Origin: Candidatus Bathyarchaeota archaeon
Lineage (GTDB): Archaea; Thermoproteota; Bathyarchaeia; Bathyarchaeales; Bathyarchaeaceae
Direction: 5' to 3'
Length of the DNA stretch: 5,553 nucleotides
Assembly (NCBI GenBank): GCA_029883255.1
Contig: JAOUJL010000102.1
Span: 1 to 5,553, forward strand
In this document: piece by piece, positions 1-5,482 of the stretch
Numbering within the stretch: the stretch's first letter is position 1
How the letters are laid out: each line of letters opens with the position of its first letter
Translations under genes and position numbers: made by a program
Notes under the pieces: generated by a model
Database searches by the model: none
What the model saw: only the letters and a program-made list of their open reading frames with translations
Told to the model about the DNA's origin: nothing

Positions 1-852
1 ACTTACCGAACCCATGAGCATCTTCTGAATTTTACTTTCAGTATATATTGTTATAGGTGAAGGGGGCCCTTTGATGAATATTCCTCCATCAGTCCCAAGA
101 ATTTCTGCACGCAGATCGTATTTTTTGGCGCGCAAGCTATATGTCCAGCTTACATCAAGTTCTCCAAGTGCTCCTGCCTTGAAACTTAATAGAACCATTG
201 CGTTATCTTCACCCTTGATATTTCCCATAATATTACCGCCAATCGCGCAGACATTTGAAATATCTCCCAAGAACCACCTGAGAAGATCAATAAAGTGAAC
301 ACCAGTATCCATCAGACAACCTCCTCCCACTTTGCTTGTGTCGAAAAACCATTCTGAAATAGCAGGCCAAAATTCGTAAGGTCCAGCATATGCAGCGTGA
401 TATCTTATTTGAAAAATCTTTCCAATTACTCCCTCATCGAGCAACTTCTTTACTCTTTGGTTTACTGGTTCAAATCTCGAATTAACACCTATCATCAACT
501 TCACGTCAGCTTTTTTGCAAGCCGAAATTATTTCATCGCATTCTTTCAAAGTGGGCGCCATTGGTTTTTCGAGAAGAATGTGCTTACCAGCGCTGGCTGC
601 AGCAACTGCATGCTTGCGATGTAAGAAATTGGGCGTGCAAATGCTTACCGCCTCGATATCATCTCTTTCTAATAGCTTTCTATAATCAGTGAACCACATC
701 TCCGCACCGAACTTCTTAGCCATGTTTTTAGCTCTTTTTTCATCAATGTCACAAACCGCCACTAATTTTGTTTGAGGCATTGTTTTGTAAGCTGGTAAAT
801 GAACTATATCTGCTATTGCCCCGGCTCCTATCACACCGCACCCTACTCGCAA
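1..852 (-). CDS. Gfo/Idh/MocA-family NAD(P)-dependent oxidoreductase, C-terminus cut by window edge
   Basis: Read on the minus strand, an open frame of 284 codons runs from a TTG at 852-850 to base 1 without a stop. Seen: an N-terminal Rossmann fold with the nucleotide-binding loop GAGAIA (residues 9-14), acidic D35/D37 after the second strand, the family signature EKP at 95-97 (in HILLEKPMAP), and the C-terminal-domain motif DTGVH at 182-186, whose Asp and His match the usual catalytic pair. Family knowledge: these soluble cytoplasmic enzymes oxidise or reduce a hydroxyl of a sugar, inositol or sugar derivative with NAD(P), and are about 330-390 residues long, so some 50-100 residues are missing. 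TTG is chosen because the frame holds no ATG before the upstream TAG (909-907), the next in-frame candidate (GTG, 906-904) lies upstream of the TATA box, and a G-run sits 7 bases before the TTG. It is divergent from the permease operon, which suggests a role in using the imported sugar. The exact substrate is unknown. Confidence 0.93.
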   Translation of the reverse strand, partial: MRVGCGVIGAGAIADIVHLPAYKTMPQTKLVAVCDIDEKRAKNMAKKFGAEMWFTDYRKLLERDDIEAVSICTPNFLHRKHAVAAASAGKHILLEKPMAPTLKECDEIISACKKADVKLMIGVNSRFEPVNQRVKKLLDEGVIGKIFQIRYHAAYAGPYEFWPAISEWFFDTSKVGGGCLMDTGVHFIDLLRWFLGDISNVCAIGGNIMGNIKGEDNAMVLLSFKAGALGELDVSWTYSLRAKKYDLRAEILGTDGGIFIKGPPSPITIYTESKIQKMLMGSVS

Positions 853-898
853 TCTAAAACCCCCCCAAGTCTGCGAGCTTCGGTGGCATATAAATTTA
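850..898 (-). promoter_or_regulatory. Archaeal-type promoter and TTG start region of the Gfo/Idh oxidoreductase
   Basis: On the minus strand TTTATATG (894-887) resembles an archaeal TATA box. A transcript starting about 25 bases downstream would begin near 866, at a run of seven G (866-860). This leaves a leader of roughly 14 bases before the TTG at 852. The G-run is 7 bases from the start codon and could pair with the CCUCC end of 16S rRNA using G-U pairs. Spacing and motif are seen; promoter activity is inferred. Confidence 0.5.
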
Positions 899-930
899 GT
901 GCGCACCTAGAGGATTTTCGGCACCGTTAA

Positions 931-969
931 AACAAGACTTGACAAGAAGTTTTTCGAAGAAACAAGAAG
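931..969. repeat. Three helically phased ACAAGA repeats, possible operator
   Basis: ACAAGA begins at 932, 942 and 962, so the copies are 10 and 20 bases apart, which places them on one face of the helix. The copies at 942 and 962 extend to ACAAGAAG. The cluster lies about 35-75 bases upstream of the TATA box of the minus-strand oxidoreductase and about 125 or more bases upstream of the permease TATA box. The larger block AACAAG recurs on the opposite strand at 1054-1059. A regulator binding site is an inference; the region is A-rich, so chance is not excluded. Confidence 0.3.
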
Positions 970-1093
970 CCACTCGAGGCGAGGGTCTTCACTTGCCGCG
1001 TCTACCAATATGGGCGAGCCTCAGACAAGGCACCAGCTTAAGCGTGTGCGACACTTGTTCTCGATGACTAGGACAAAAACTCTTGACATTATC

Positions 1094-1125
1094 TTTAAAA
1101 GGCTTAAACACTCATTCTAATGGAG
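1094..1125 (+). promoter_or_regulatory. TATA-like promoter and start region of the permease operon
   Basis: TTTAAAAG at 1094-1101 is a good archaeal TATA box and predicts a transcript start at about 1120-1125, on or next to the first ATG (1120). GGAG at 1122-1125 overlaps that ATG and lies 9 bases before a second in-frame ATG at 1135. Translation could start leaderless at 1120 or, with a very short leader, at 1135. A second, weaker AT-rich stretch (CTTAAAC, 1103-1109) follows. Confidence 0.55.
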
Positions 1126-2010
1126 CGAGTACTAATGAAGAAAAGGAAAAATATCCCAAGCAAAGCCCTTGGATTTCTCCTCGCCCTTCCAGCCCTCTTG
1201 CTCTTAGCTTTAGTTTGCTTCTTTCCTATTGCCCAGAATGTGGAACTGAGCCTTCACTCGTGGCATCTTGCAGTAGGGGCTCCAAAAAATTTTGTGGGAT
1301 TAGCCAACTTTGAACATCTTATTTCATCTTCTGTTTTTCATAAAGTGCTGCAAAATACCGTTATCTTCACAGCCGTCAGCGTTCCTTTAGAGCTTGGAGG
1401 TGGGCTAGGCCTGGCCATACTTTTAAATAGGAAGTTCAAGGGAAAAGAGGCAATTCTGGCTATACTTTCTCTACCCATGTTGGTAGCACCCGTTGCGGTA
1501 GGCCTCGTTTGGAAATGGTTTTACGCACTGGACTATGGGATGCTTAATCCTCTGCTGGGAATTTTTAGCATAGGGGAAGTAAATTGGCTAGGCGACCCTT
1601 CCATTGCCTTATTTTCAGTTATAGTCGCGGATGCTTGGACTATGACGGCTTTTATGATGCTTTTCTGTTATGCCGGACTCCAAATGATCCCGCCGGAACG
1701 ATATGAGACGGCTTCTATAGATGGCGCTTCCGGATGGCAAAAACTCAGGTATGTTACACTTCCATCAATTAAGGGTATACTCATAATTGGCCTTATGATA
1801 AGGTCCATAGATGCATTTACGAGGCTTTTTGACCTGATATATGTGCTCACTGGAGGCGGGCCTGCGTGGTCCACTGAAGTATTGCCTATATACACTTACA
1901 GAACTGGTCTCAAGTTCTTTAGGATTGGAATGGGATCAACCTTAGCGATATTTGCGCTTTTGATCACAATCGTGCTTATCTCGGCTTTATGGAAAATAAC
2001 AAGGAGATAG
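1120..2010 (+). CDS. CUT1-type carbohydrate ABC transporter permease, MalF/UgpA-like
   Basis: A 296-residue integral membrane protein with about six hydrophobic segments (roughly 15-38, 78-103, 108-132, 160-188, 216-236, 268-292). Residues 193-220 form the EAA loop (ERYETASIDGAS, then LP at 214-215) that docks on the ATPase in binding-protein-dependent importers. TGGGPAWST (254-262) is the block typical of MalF/UgpA-type sugar permeases. It lacks the large periplasmic insert of enterobacterial MalF, and its length is normal for the family. It should form the channel as a heterodimer with the next gene product, 4 bases downstream. The start at 1120 is the longest choice; ATG 1135, giving an N-terminus of MKKRKNIPSK, is equally credible because GGAG precedes it and the TATA spacing may exclude 1120. 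The substrate is not readable, but the neighbouring dehydrogenases fit a sugar or polyol. Confidence 0.95.
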   Translation: MERVLMKKRKNIPSKALGFLLALPALLLLALVCFFPIAQNVELSLHSWHLAVGAPKNFVGLANFEHLISSSVFHKVLQNTVIFTAVSVPLELGGGLGLAILLNRKFKGKEAILAILSLPMLVAPVAVGLVWKWFYALDYGMLNPLLGIFSIGEVNWLGDPSIALFSVIVADAWTMTAFMMLFCYAGLQMIPPERYETASIDGASGWQKLRYVTLPSIKGILIIGLMIRSIDAFTRLFDLIYVLTGGGPAWSTEVLPIYTYRTGLKFFRIGMGSTLAIFALLITIVLISALWKITRR

Positions 2011-2017
2011 AATCGTG
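2001..2017 (+). promoter_or_regulatory. Shine-Dalgarno sequence fixing the GTG start of the second permease
   Basis: AAGGAGAT at 2001-2008 is a strong ribosome binding site lying inside the last codons of the upstream permease. It is followed, after a six-base spacer, by GTG at 2015. The overlap with the end of the first gene and the 4-base gap support translation from one transcript. No ATG competes in this position. Confidence 0.8.
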
Positions 2018-2863
2018 CAAGGCGGATCAAAACTTCAAGTAAAAAGAACTCTTGGAAAAGCGTTTTCTTACGGTCTCATCGCTTTGGCTGTAATTGTTGT
2101 GCTTCTGCCGCTTTACTGGACTTTTTCAACATCCCTGAAGGGGTCGAAGGCCATCCTCCACATTCCGCCTGAGCTTTTTCCTAGACAGCTTACCTTCTCG
2201 AACTATGTAGATATATTCGAGATAATACCATTTGGTGCTCTTCTATTGAATAGTGTAGTTGTAACTGGACTAACAACAGTTATTTCCTTGGTGCTGGGCA
2301 GTCTTGCAGCATATGGCCTTTCTAGGTATAAGTTTCCTGGAAGCGGTAGCATCTTCGGCTTGGTCTTGGGAACTCGAATGATACCTCCTGTAGCGTATGT
2401 AATACCGCTGTATCTGTTAATATCAAACCTTATGTTACTCGATACGTGGTGGGGGCTTATATTAGCCCATACTTCTATCACTTTGCCCTTTACAATTTGG
2501 ATTATGAAAGGGTTCTTTGATGAACTGCCGAGAGACTTCGAGGAAGCTGCCATGGTGGACGGTTGCTCTAGGCTAGGGGCGCTAAGAGTTGCCTTACGCC
2601 TTGCTCTGCCAGGGCTCTTCGTGGCATTGATATTCGTTTTCGTTGAATCTTGGAATGAATTTATGTTTGCGGTTACGATTACGAGAAGCTCAGCATCAAA
2701 GACGGTACTAGTCGGACTAGTTGGATTACTTCAATATCCCTATCGACAACCTTGGGGAGAATTAACTGCTGGGCTACTGATTTACACCTTGCCAATATTC
2801 TTCATCGCTTATTTCTTTGAGAAGTATATAGCGAAGATATACGTTCTAGGTGTCCTTAAATGA
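2015..2863 (+). CDS. CUT1-type carbohydrate ABC transporter permease, MalG/UgpE-like
   Basis: A 282-residue membrane protein starting at GTG. The first membrane segment (about 17-37) ends in the PLYWTFSTSLK block typical of MalG-like proteins and is followed by an extracytoplasmic stretch (ILHIPPELFP). Further hydrophobic segments lie at about 75-100, 112-138, 143-166, 200-222 and 252-270. The EAA loop is at 174-200 (DFEEAAMVDGCS, with LP at 198-199), and the family block WNEF is at 213-216. The basic-aromatic C-terminus resembles the MalG tail that contacts the ATPase. Length and order match the second permease of maltose/glycerol-3-phosphate-type (CUT1) importers. It is the last gene of the two-gene plus-strand unit. 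No ATPase gene follows, so the importer must use one encoded elsewhere, possibly a shared one as known for several sugar ABC systems. Confidence 0.95.
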   Translation: MQGGSKLQVKRTLGKAFSYGLIALAVIVVLLPLYWTFSTSLKGSKAILHIPPELFPRQLTFSNYVDIFEIIPFGALLLNSVVVTGLTTVISLVLGSLAAYGLSRYKFPGSGSIFGLVLGTRMIPPVAYVIPLYLLISNLMLLDTWWGLILAHTSITLPFTIWIMKGFFDELPRDFEEAAMVDGCSRLGALRVALRLALPGLFVALIFVFVESWNEFMFAVTITRSSASKTVLVGLVGLLQYPYRQPWGELTAGLLIYTLPIFFIAYFFEKYIAKIYVLGVLK

Positions 2864-2885
2864 AGTTATGAGTAGTGGATAGAAT

Positions 2886-2908
2886 CGTTTTTACTGCTGT
2901 CGCGTTTT
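2886..2908 (+). terminator. T-rich termination region after the permease operon
   Basis: Starting 23 bases after the permease stop there is a run of five T (2888-2892), then GTTTTC at 2904-2909. There is no GC-rich hairpin, which fits archaeal U-tract termination. A weak imperfect palindrome, CGTTTTCAA-T-TTGAAACG (2903-2920), lies at the end and could serve both strands. Assignment rests on position and base composition only. Confidence 0.4.
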
Positions 2909-2919
2909 CAATTTGAAAC

Positions 2920-2936
2920 GAAACAAAAAAAGGAAA
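2920..2936 (-). terminator. T-tract terminator after the sugar-binding protein gene
   Basis: Read on the minus strand, seven consecutive T (2931-2925), then GTTTCG, follow the binding-protein stop by about 33 bases. A T-rich tract just after a stop codon is the standard archaeal termination signal. It is next to the plus-strand T-tract, so the two convergent transcripts could each end within the 100-base gap. Confidence 0.5.
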
Positions 2937-2963
2937 GGGTGTTTCGAGTACGGCGCGCGAATA

Positions 2964-4310
2964 CTATACGCTCACGATGTATTCTATATCTTCGGCAAGG
3001 GCATCCATTGCTTCTTCCGGCGTCAATTCACCCGTCAGAGCTTGGTGAACACGTCTCATCATCGCTTCGTAAATCTCTATCGACCTTGGATCCCTAATAG
3101 GTGGGTTTATCTGTTTTACACGTCCGAAACTGTCCCAAACGACATCAATCCAATCTGACTCTGAAATCCGCGGATCAAGCAGTACTTGACTTCTAGACGG
3201 GGCCTTGGGTGTTACATAACACACTTCTGTAGCAACTTCGGGACTTGCGACCCATTCAACGAATTGCCAAACCATGTCTTTCTTTGGAGTGTCTAATATA
3301 GAGATCCCCATAATATCTGGCGGTTCTGAGAATGGCCTCATCGCTATTCCCATCTCTCCCACGACCTGTGATGCTTCCGGATCCTCCATCATACCGATTA
3401 TATACGTCCACTGATCAGCCATCAAACACCTGCCTTCTAGAATAGCGATCTCGCCCTCAAATGTCCCATCTACCAACATGGTTGGTTGTGCATACTGACT
3501 CAAATCGACTAAGTATTGTAAAGCTTCAATAGTTTCCGTGCTATTAGCCAATATATCCCCAGTTTCTGGATCGTAGAACCCGCCACCAAAATCTGTTACC
3601 ATCGGTGGAAATATGCAATAAAGTGCTCCACCCATCTCGATTTTGCCCTGTAGATGAATAGGATATAATCCGTCTGGACCTTTGCCGTCAGCTTCTCCGT
3701 CCGCAACCAGGTCCCAGAACTCAGCAACCTTTAGCAACTCTTCGGGGGTCTCCGGTACTGCTAGAGTTTCTCCAGGATACATCGCCGAGTACTCATCTTT
3801 CCAGGTTTGATCCTCGAAGTAATCCTTGTAGTAGTAAATGATAAGAGCTCCATTCCATAAACCTGGGAGATAATGCAGTTTACCGTTAATTTCGACTACA
3901 TCCAACTGATCTTCATAGAAGCCATCCGCTAGAAGCTCTGTCTTGGTTCGGTATTCATATAGGTCTACAAGTTTCCCTGTCGCCGCAAGGGTAGGCAACT
4001 CGAGTGCGTACATTACCGTTCCGTCCAAGCTAGGTTCTGGAGACAACATCTCCAACATTAGCCTTTCCATTATATGCCCCCGTGGAATGGTTTCTAGTAC
4101 TACATCAATTCCGGTGTCTTCTTCGAATTCAGGCAAAAGCGCCTCTATAGCGTCAAATTCAGGGCCTTCTGTCCACGCTATGGTGATTTCCTTCTCCAGC
4201 ACTGGTGGTTGCATTGTGTACCAATAGACTCCTACACCTGCAATGACAATTATGATGATTACAATTCCCGCCCACACCGTTGTCGACACAGCTTTCATGA
4301 TTTTCACCAT
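2964..4310 (-). CDS. Family 1 sugar-binding protein of an ABC transporter (UgpB/MalE-like), membrane-anchored
   Basis: A 448-residue acidic protein. Residues 1-11 are short and basic with KAVS at 6-9, followed by a hydrophobic segment (about 12-30), then a Pro/Glu linker and the mature domain from about 40. The mature part has the family pattern: an ITIAWTEGP strand, EFEEDTGIDV (61-70), a central FGGGFYDPETGDI (241-253), WQFVEWVASPEVATEV (348-363) and the C-terminal helix ALTGELTPEEAM (424-435). Its role is to capture a sugar outside the cell and deliver it to the permeases. There is no lipobox cysteine; K-A-V-S matches the class III signal consensus ([KR][GA], then hydrophobic), as known for some archaeal sugar-binding proteins. 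Normal length for the family. The start could be 4310 or the ATG at 4298, the latter preceded by GGTGA. It is convergent with its presumed permeases, an unusual order; pairing with them is by proximity only. Confidence 0.93.
   Translation of the reverse strand: MVKIMKAVSTTVWAGIVIIIIVIAGVGVYWYTMQPPVLEKEITIAWTEGPEFDAIEALLPEFEEDTGIDVVLETIPRGHIMERLMLEMLSPEPSLDGTVMYALELPTLAATGKLVDLYEYRTKTELLADGFYEDQLDVVEINGKLHYLPGLWNGALIIYYYKDYFEDQTWKDEYSAMYPGETLAVPETPEELLKVAEFWDLVADGEADGKGPDGLYPIHLQGKIEMGGALYCIFPPMVTDFGGGFYDPETGDILANSTETIEALQYLVDLSQYAQPTMLVDGTFEGEIAILEGRCLMADQWTYIIGMMEDPEASQVVGEMGIAMRPFSEPPDIMGISILDTPKKDMVWQFVEWVASPEVATEVCYVTPKAPSRSQVLLDPRISESDWIDVVWDSFGRVKQINPPIRDPRSIEIYEAMMRRVHQALTGELTPEEAMDALAEDIEYIVSV
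4296..4310 (-). promoter_or_regulatory. Paired start codons with an overlapping ribosome binding site
   Basis: The minus strand reads ATGGTGAAAATCATG. The first ATG (4310-4308) overlaps GGTGA (4308-4304), which sits 5 bases before the second in-frame ATG (4298-4296). Starting at the second gives MKAVSTTVW, the typical beginning of an archaeal class III signal, so I favour 4298 as the true start, though the longer form cannot be excluded. Confidence 0.45.
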
Positions 4311-4324
4311 TTATCTGTTTAACG

Positions 4325-4362
4325 ACTTGTTTATTTCGATCGATCTTAATTTAAGTTTTGTC
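4325..4362 (-). promoter_or_regulatory. BRE/TATA-like promoter of the sugar-binding protein gene
   Basis: The minus strand shows GACAAAAC (4362-4355), a purine-rich BRE-like block, directly followed by TTAAATTA (4354-4347), a TATA-like box. The expected transcript start is near 4325, giving a leader of about 15 bases to ATG 4310 or 27 to ATG 4298. The palindrome GATCGATC (4338-4345) lies between box and start, and CTTGTT (4326-4331 on the plus strand) at the predicted start matches a motif in the other divergent region. Confidence 0.5.
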
Positions 4363-4401
4363 CATAGAGCCTAAAAATCTAGTCGCGTTACATCAAAACA
4401 A

Positions 4402-4439
4402 CAGAAACTTTAAATCGCGTGCTCAAAAGAATTCATCTA
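4402..4439 (+). promoter_or_regulatory. BRE/TATA promoter of a leaderless dehydrogenase transcript
   Basis: CAGAAAC (4402-4408), a good BRE-like block, is followed by TTTAAAT (4409-4415). The centre of this TATA box is 27 bases before ATG 4439, so the transcript is expected to begin at or within a base or two of the start codon. No Shine-Dalgarno sequence precedes the ATG, which agrees with leaderless translation. This is the clearest archaeal promoter in the window. Confidence 0.65.
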
Positions 4440-5467
4440 TGAAAGCTGCAGTTTTCTTTGCCCCCAATGACATACGAGTAGAAGATGTTGACAAACCAAT
4501 CATCAGGAAAGACGACGTTCTCTTGAGGGTCGAATCCGTTGCAGTTTGCAACGCAACAGACATGCATTTCCTGAAAGGCGAAATTCCAGGAATAGCTTAC
4601 CCTTTGCCACCGGGTAAACCTGGACACGAATGTTGCGGAGAGATCGTGGAAGTCGGTGAAAGCATTGAATCTCTGAAGCCCGGGGACCGAGTGGTGCCCG
4701 GTCCCCTATACGCTCTGCCCTGCGGAAGATGTTTCTACTGCAAGAAGGGTAAGCAGGAATTATGTGAGAATCCTGGCATCGCCGACTTCGCATACAGCCA
4801 GTTCCTCAAGGTTCCAGCTCGTTTCTGCTACTCCTTACCTAAGAACGTAAGCTACGATGAAGGTGCCCTTATCGACCTCTTGGCTTGTGCATTACACGGA
4901 ATCTATCGAGCTGATGTTTCAGTTGGCGACAGCGTAGCCATCATCGGACAAGGACCAGTTGGCCTTCTCCTCACGCAGTTGGCAAGATTTGCTGGGGCTG
5001 AAAACATCATTACTTGCGATGTTGTAGATTCGAGACTAGAGAAATCTTCAAAGATGGGTTCAGATGCAACGATAAATTCGGCGAAGGAAGATCCCATCAA
5101 ACGCGTGTTAGAGTTGACGAACGGCAAAGGTGTTGACGTATCCATAGACGCTGTCGGAAAATCTGTTGTTGCGCGTCAAGCAGTCGAACTGGTCAAGCCT
5201 GGTGGAAGAGCAGTGATATTCGGATTCCATTTGAAGCCCGGGGAAATAGACCTTTCAAGAGTCTTTGACAGAGAACTCGAAATTCGGGCTAGTTTTAGAA
5301 CAGTAGGTGAAGAAGACTATCGCACATCCGCCCGCCTTATTTCGAAAGGAAAAATCGATCCAAAATCCTTGATCACACACGTATTGCCATTAGAGAAGAT
5401 TCGAGATGGGTTGGACATGATAGAGAAAGGATTAGAGAATGTAATAAAGATCATTCTGAAACCGTAG
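4439..5467 (+). CDS. Zinc-dependent medium-chain dehydrogenase (alcohol/polyol dehydrogenase family)
   Basis: A 342-residue cytoplasmic enzyme. Seen: an N-terminal GroES-like domain with catalytic-zinc residues C37 and the GHE block (H63, E64); a structural-zinc lobe with C95, C98, C101 and C109; and a Rossmann domain with GQGPVG at 170-175. D194 at the end of the second Rossmann strand favours NAD over NADP. Family knowledge: such enzymes oxidise secondary alcohols, polyols, sugars or threonine; length is typical. Residues 141-150 (EGALIDLLAC) place D146 where sorbitol-dehydrogenase relatives have Glu of an EP motif. The start at 4439 is chosen because MKAAVFF is the standard beginning of the family and the TATA box fits it. 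A longer frame from TTG 4358 would add 27 residues without family features and would contain the promoter. Divergent from the binding-protein gene, it probably oxidises the imported sugar or polyol; the substrate is uncertain. Confidence 0.94.
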   Translation: MKAAVFFAPNDIRVEDVDKPIIRKDDVLLRVESVAVCNATDMHFLKGEIPGIAYPLPPGKPGHECCGEIVEVGESIESLKPGDRVVPGPLYALPCGRCFYCKKGKQELCENPGIADFAYSQFLKVPARFCYSLPKNVSYDEGALIDLLACALHGIYRADVSVGDSVAIIGQGPVGLLLTQLARFAGAENIITCDVVDSRLEKSSKMGSDATINSAKEDPIKRVLELTNGKGVDVSIDAVGKSVVARQAVELVKPGGRAVIFGFHLKPGEIDLSRVFDRELEIRASFRTVGEEDYRTSARLISKGKIDPKSLITHVLPLEKIRDGLDMIEKGLENVIKIILKP

Positions 5468-5482
5468 TCTCAGCGTTCATAC

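Noticed and set aside
467..478. GGTTCAAATCTC resembles the T-arm of a tRNA.
   Set aside because: It lies within the conserved coding frame of the Gfo/Idh oxidoreductase on the other strand, and no acceptor or anticodon stem can be folded around it.
976..1022. GAGGC and GCCTC could form a stem in the 853-1119 gap, suggesting a structured RNA.
   Set aside because: The stem is five pairs with a loop of more than 35 bases and no further supporting helices; this is expected by chance.
1060..1075. TCGATGAC resembles a C box of a C/D-box small RNA.
   Set aside because: It is only a partial match to the C-box consensus, and no D box or internal C'/D' boxes at suitable spacing are evident.
2203..2553. 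Open frame of 116 codons on the minus strand inside the second permease.
   Set aside because: The plus-strand permease has clear family motifs throughout, and the opposite frame has no recognisable domain or ribosome binding site.
2913..3158. Plus-strand frame of 81 codons across the convergent gap into the end of the binding-protein gene.
   Set aside because: It starts within the T-tract/terminator region, shows no domain, and mostly lies opposite the conserved C-terminus of the binding protein.
3943..4227. Open frame of 94 codons on the plus strand opposite the binding-protein gene.
   Set aside because: It is low-complexity and Ser-rich, as expected for the shadow of an acidic coding sequence, and overlaps the conserved N-terminal lobe of the binding protein.
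4358..4438. TTG start that would extend the zinc dehydrogenase by 27 residues.
   Set aside because: The extension has no family similarity, would overlap the BRE/TATA element, and has no ribosome binding site; ATG 4439 begins with the standard family N-terminus.
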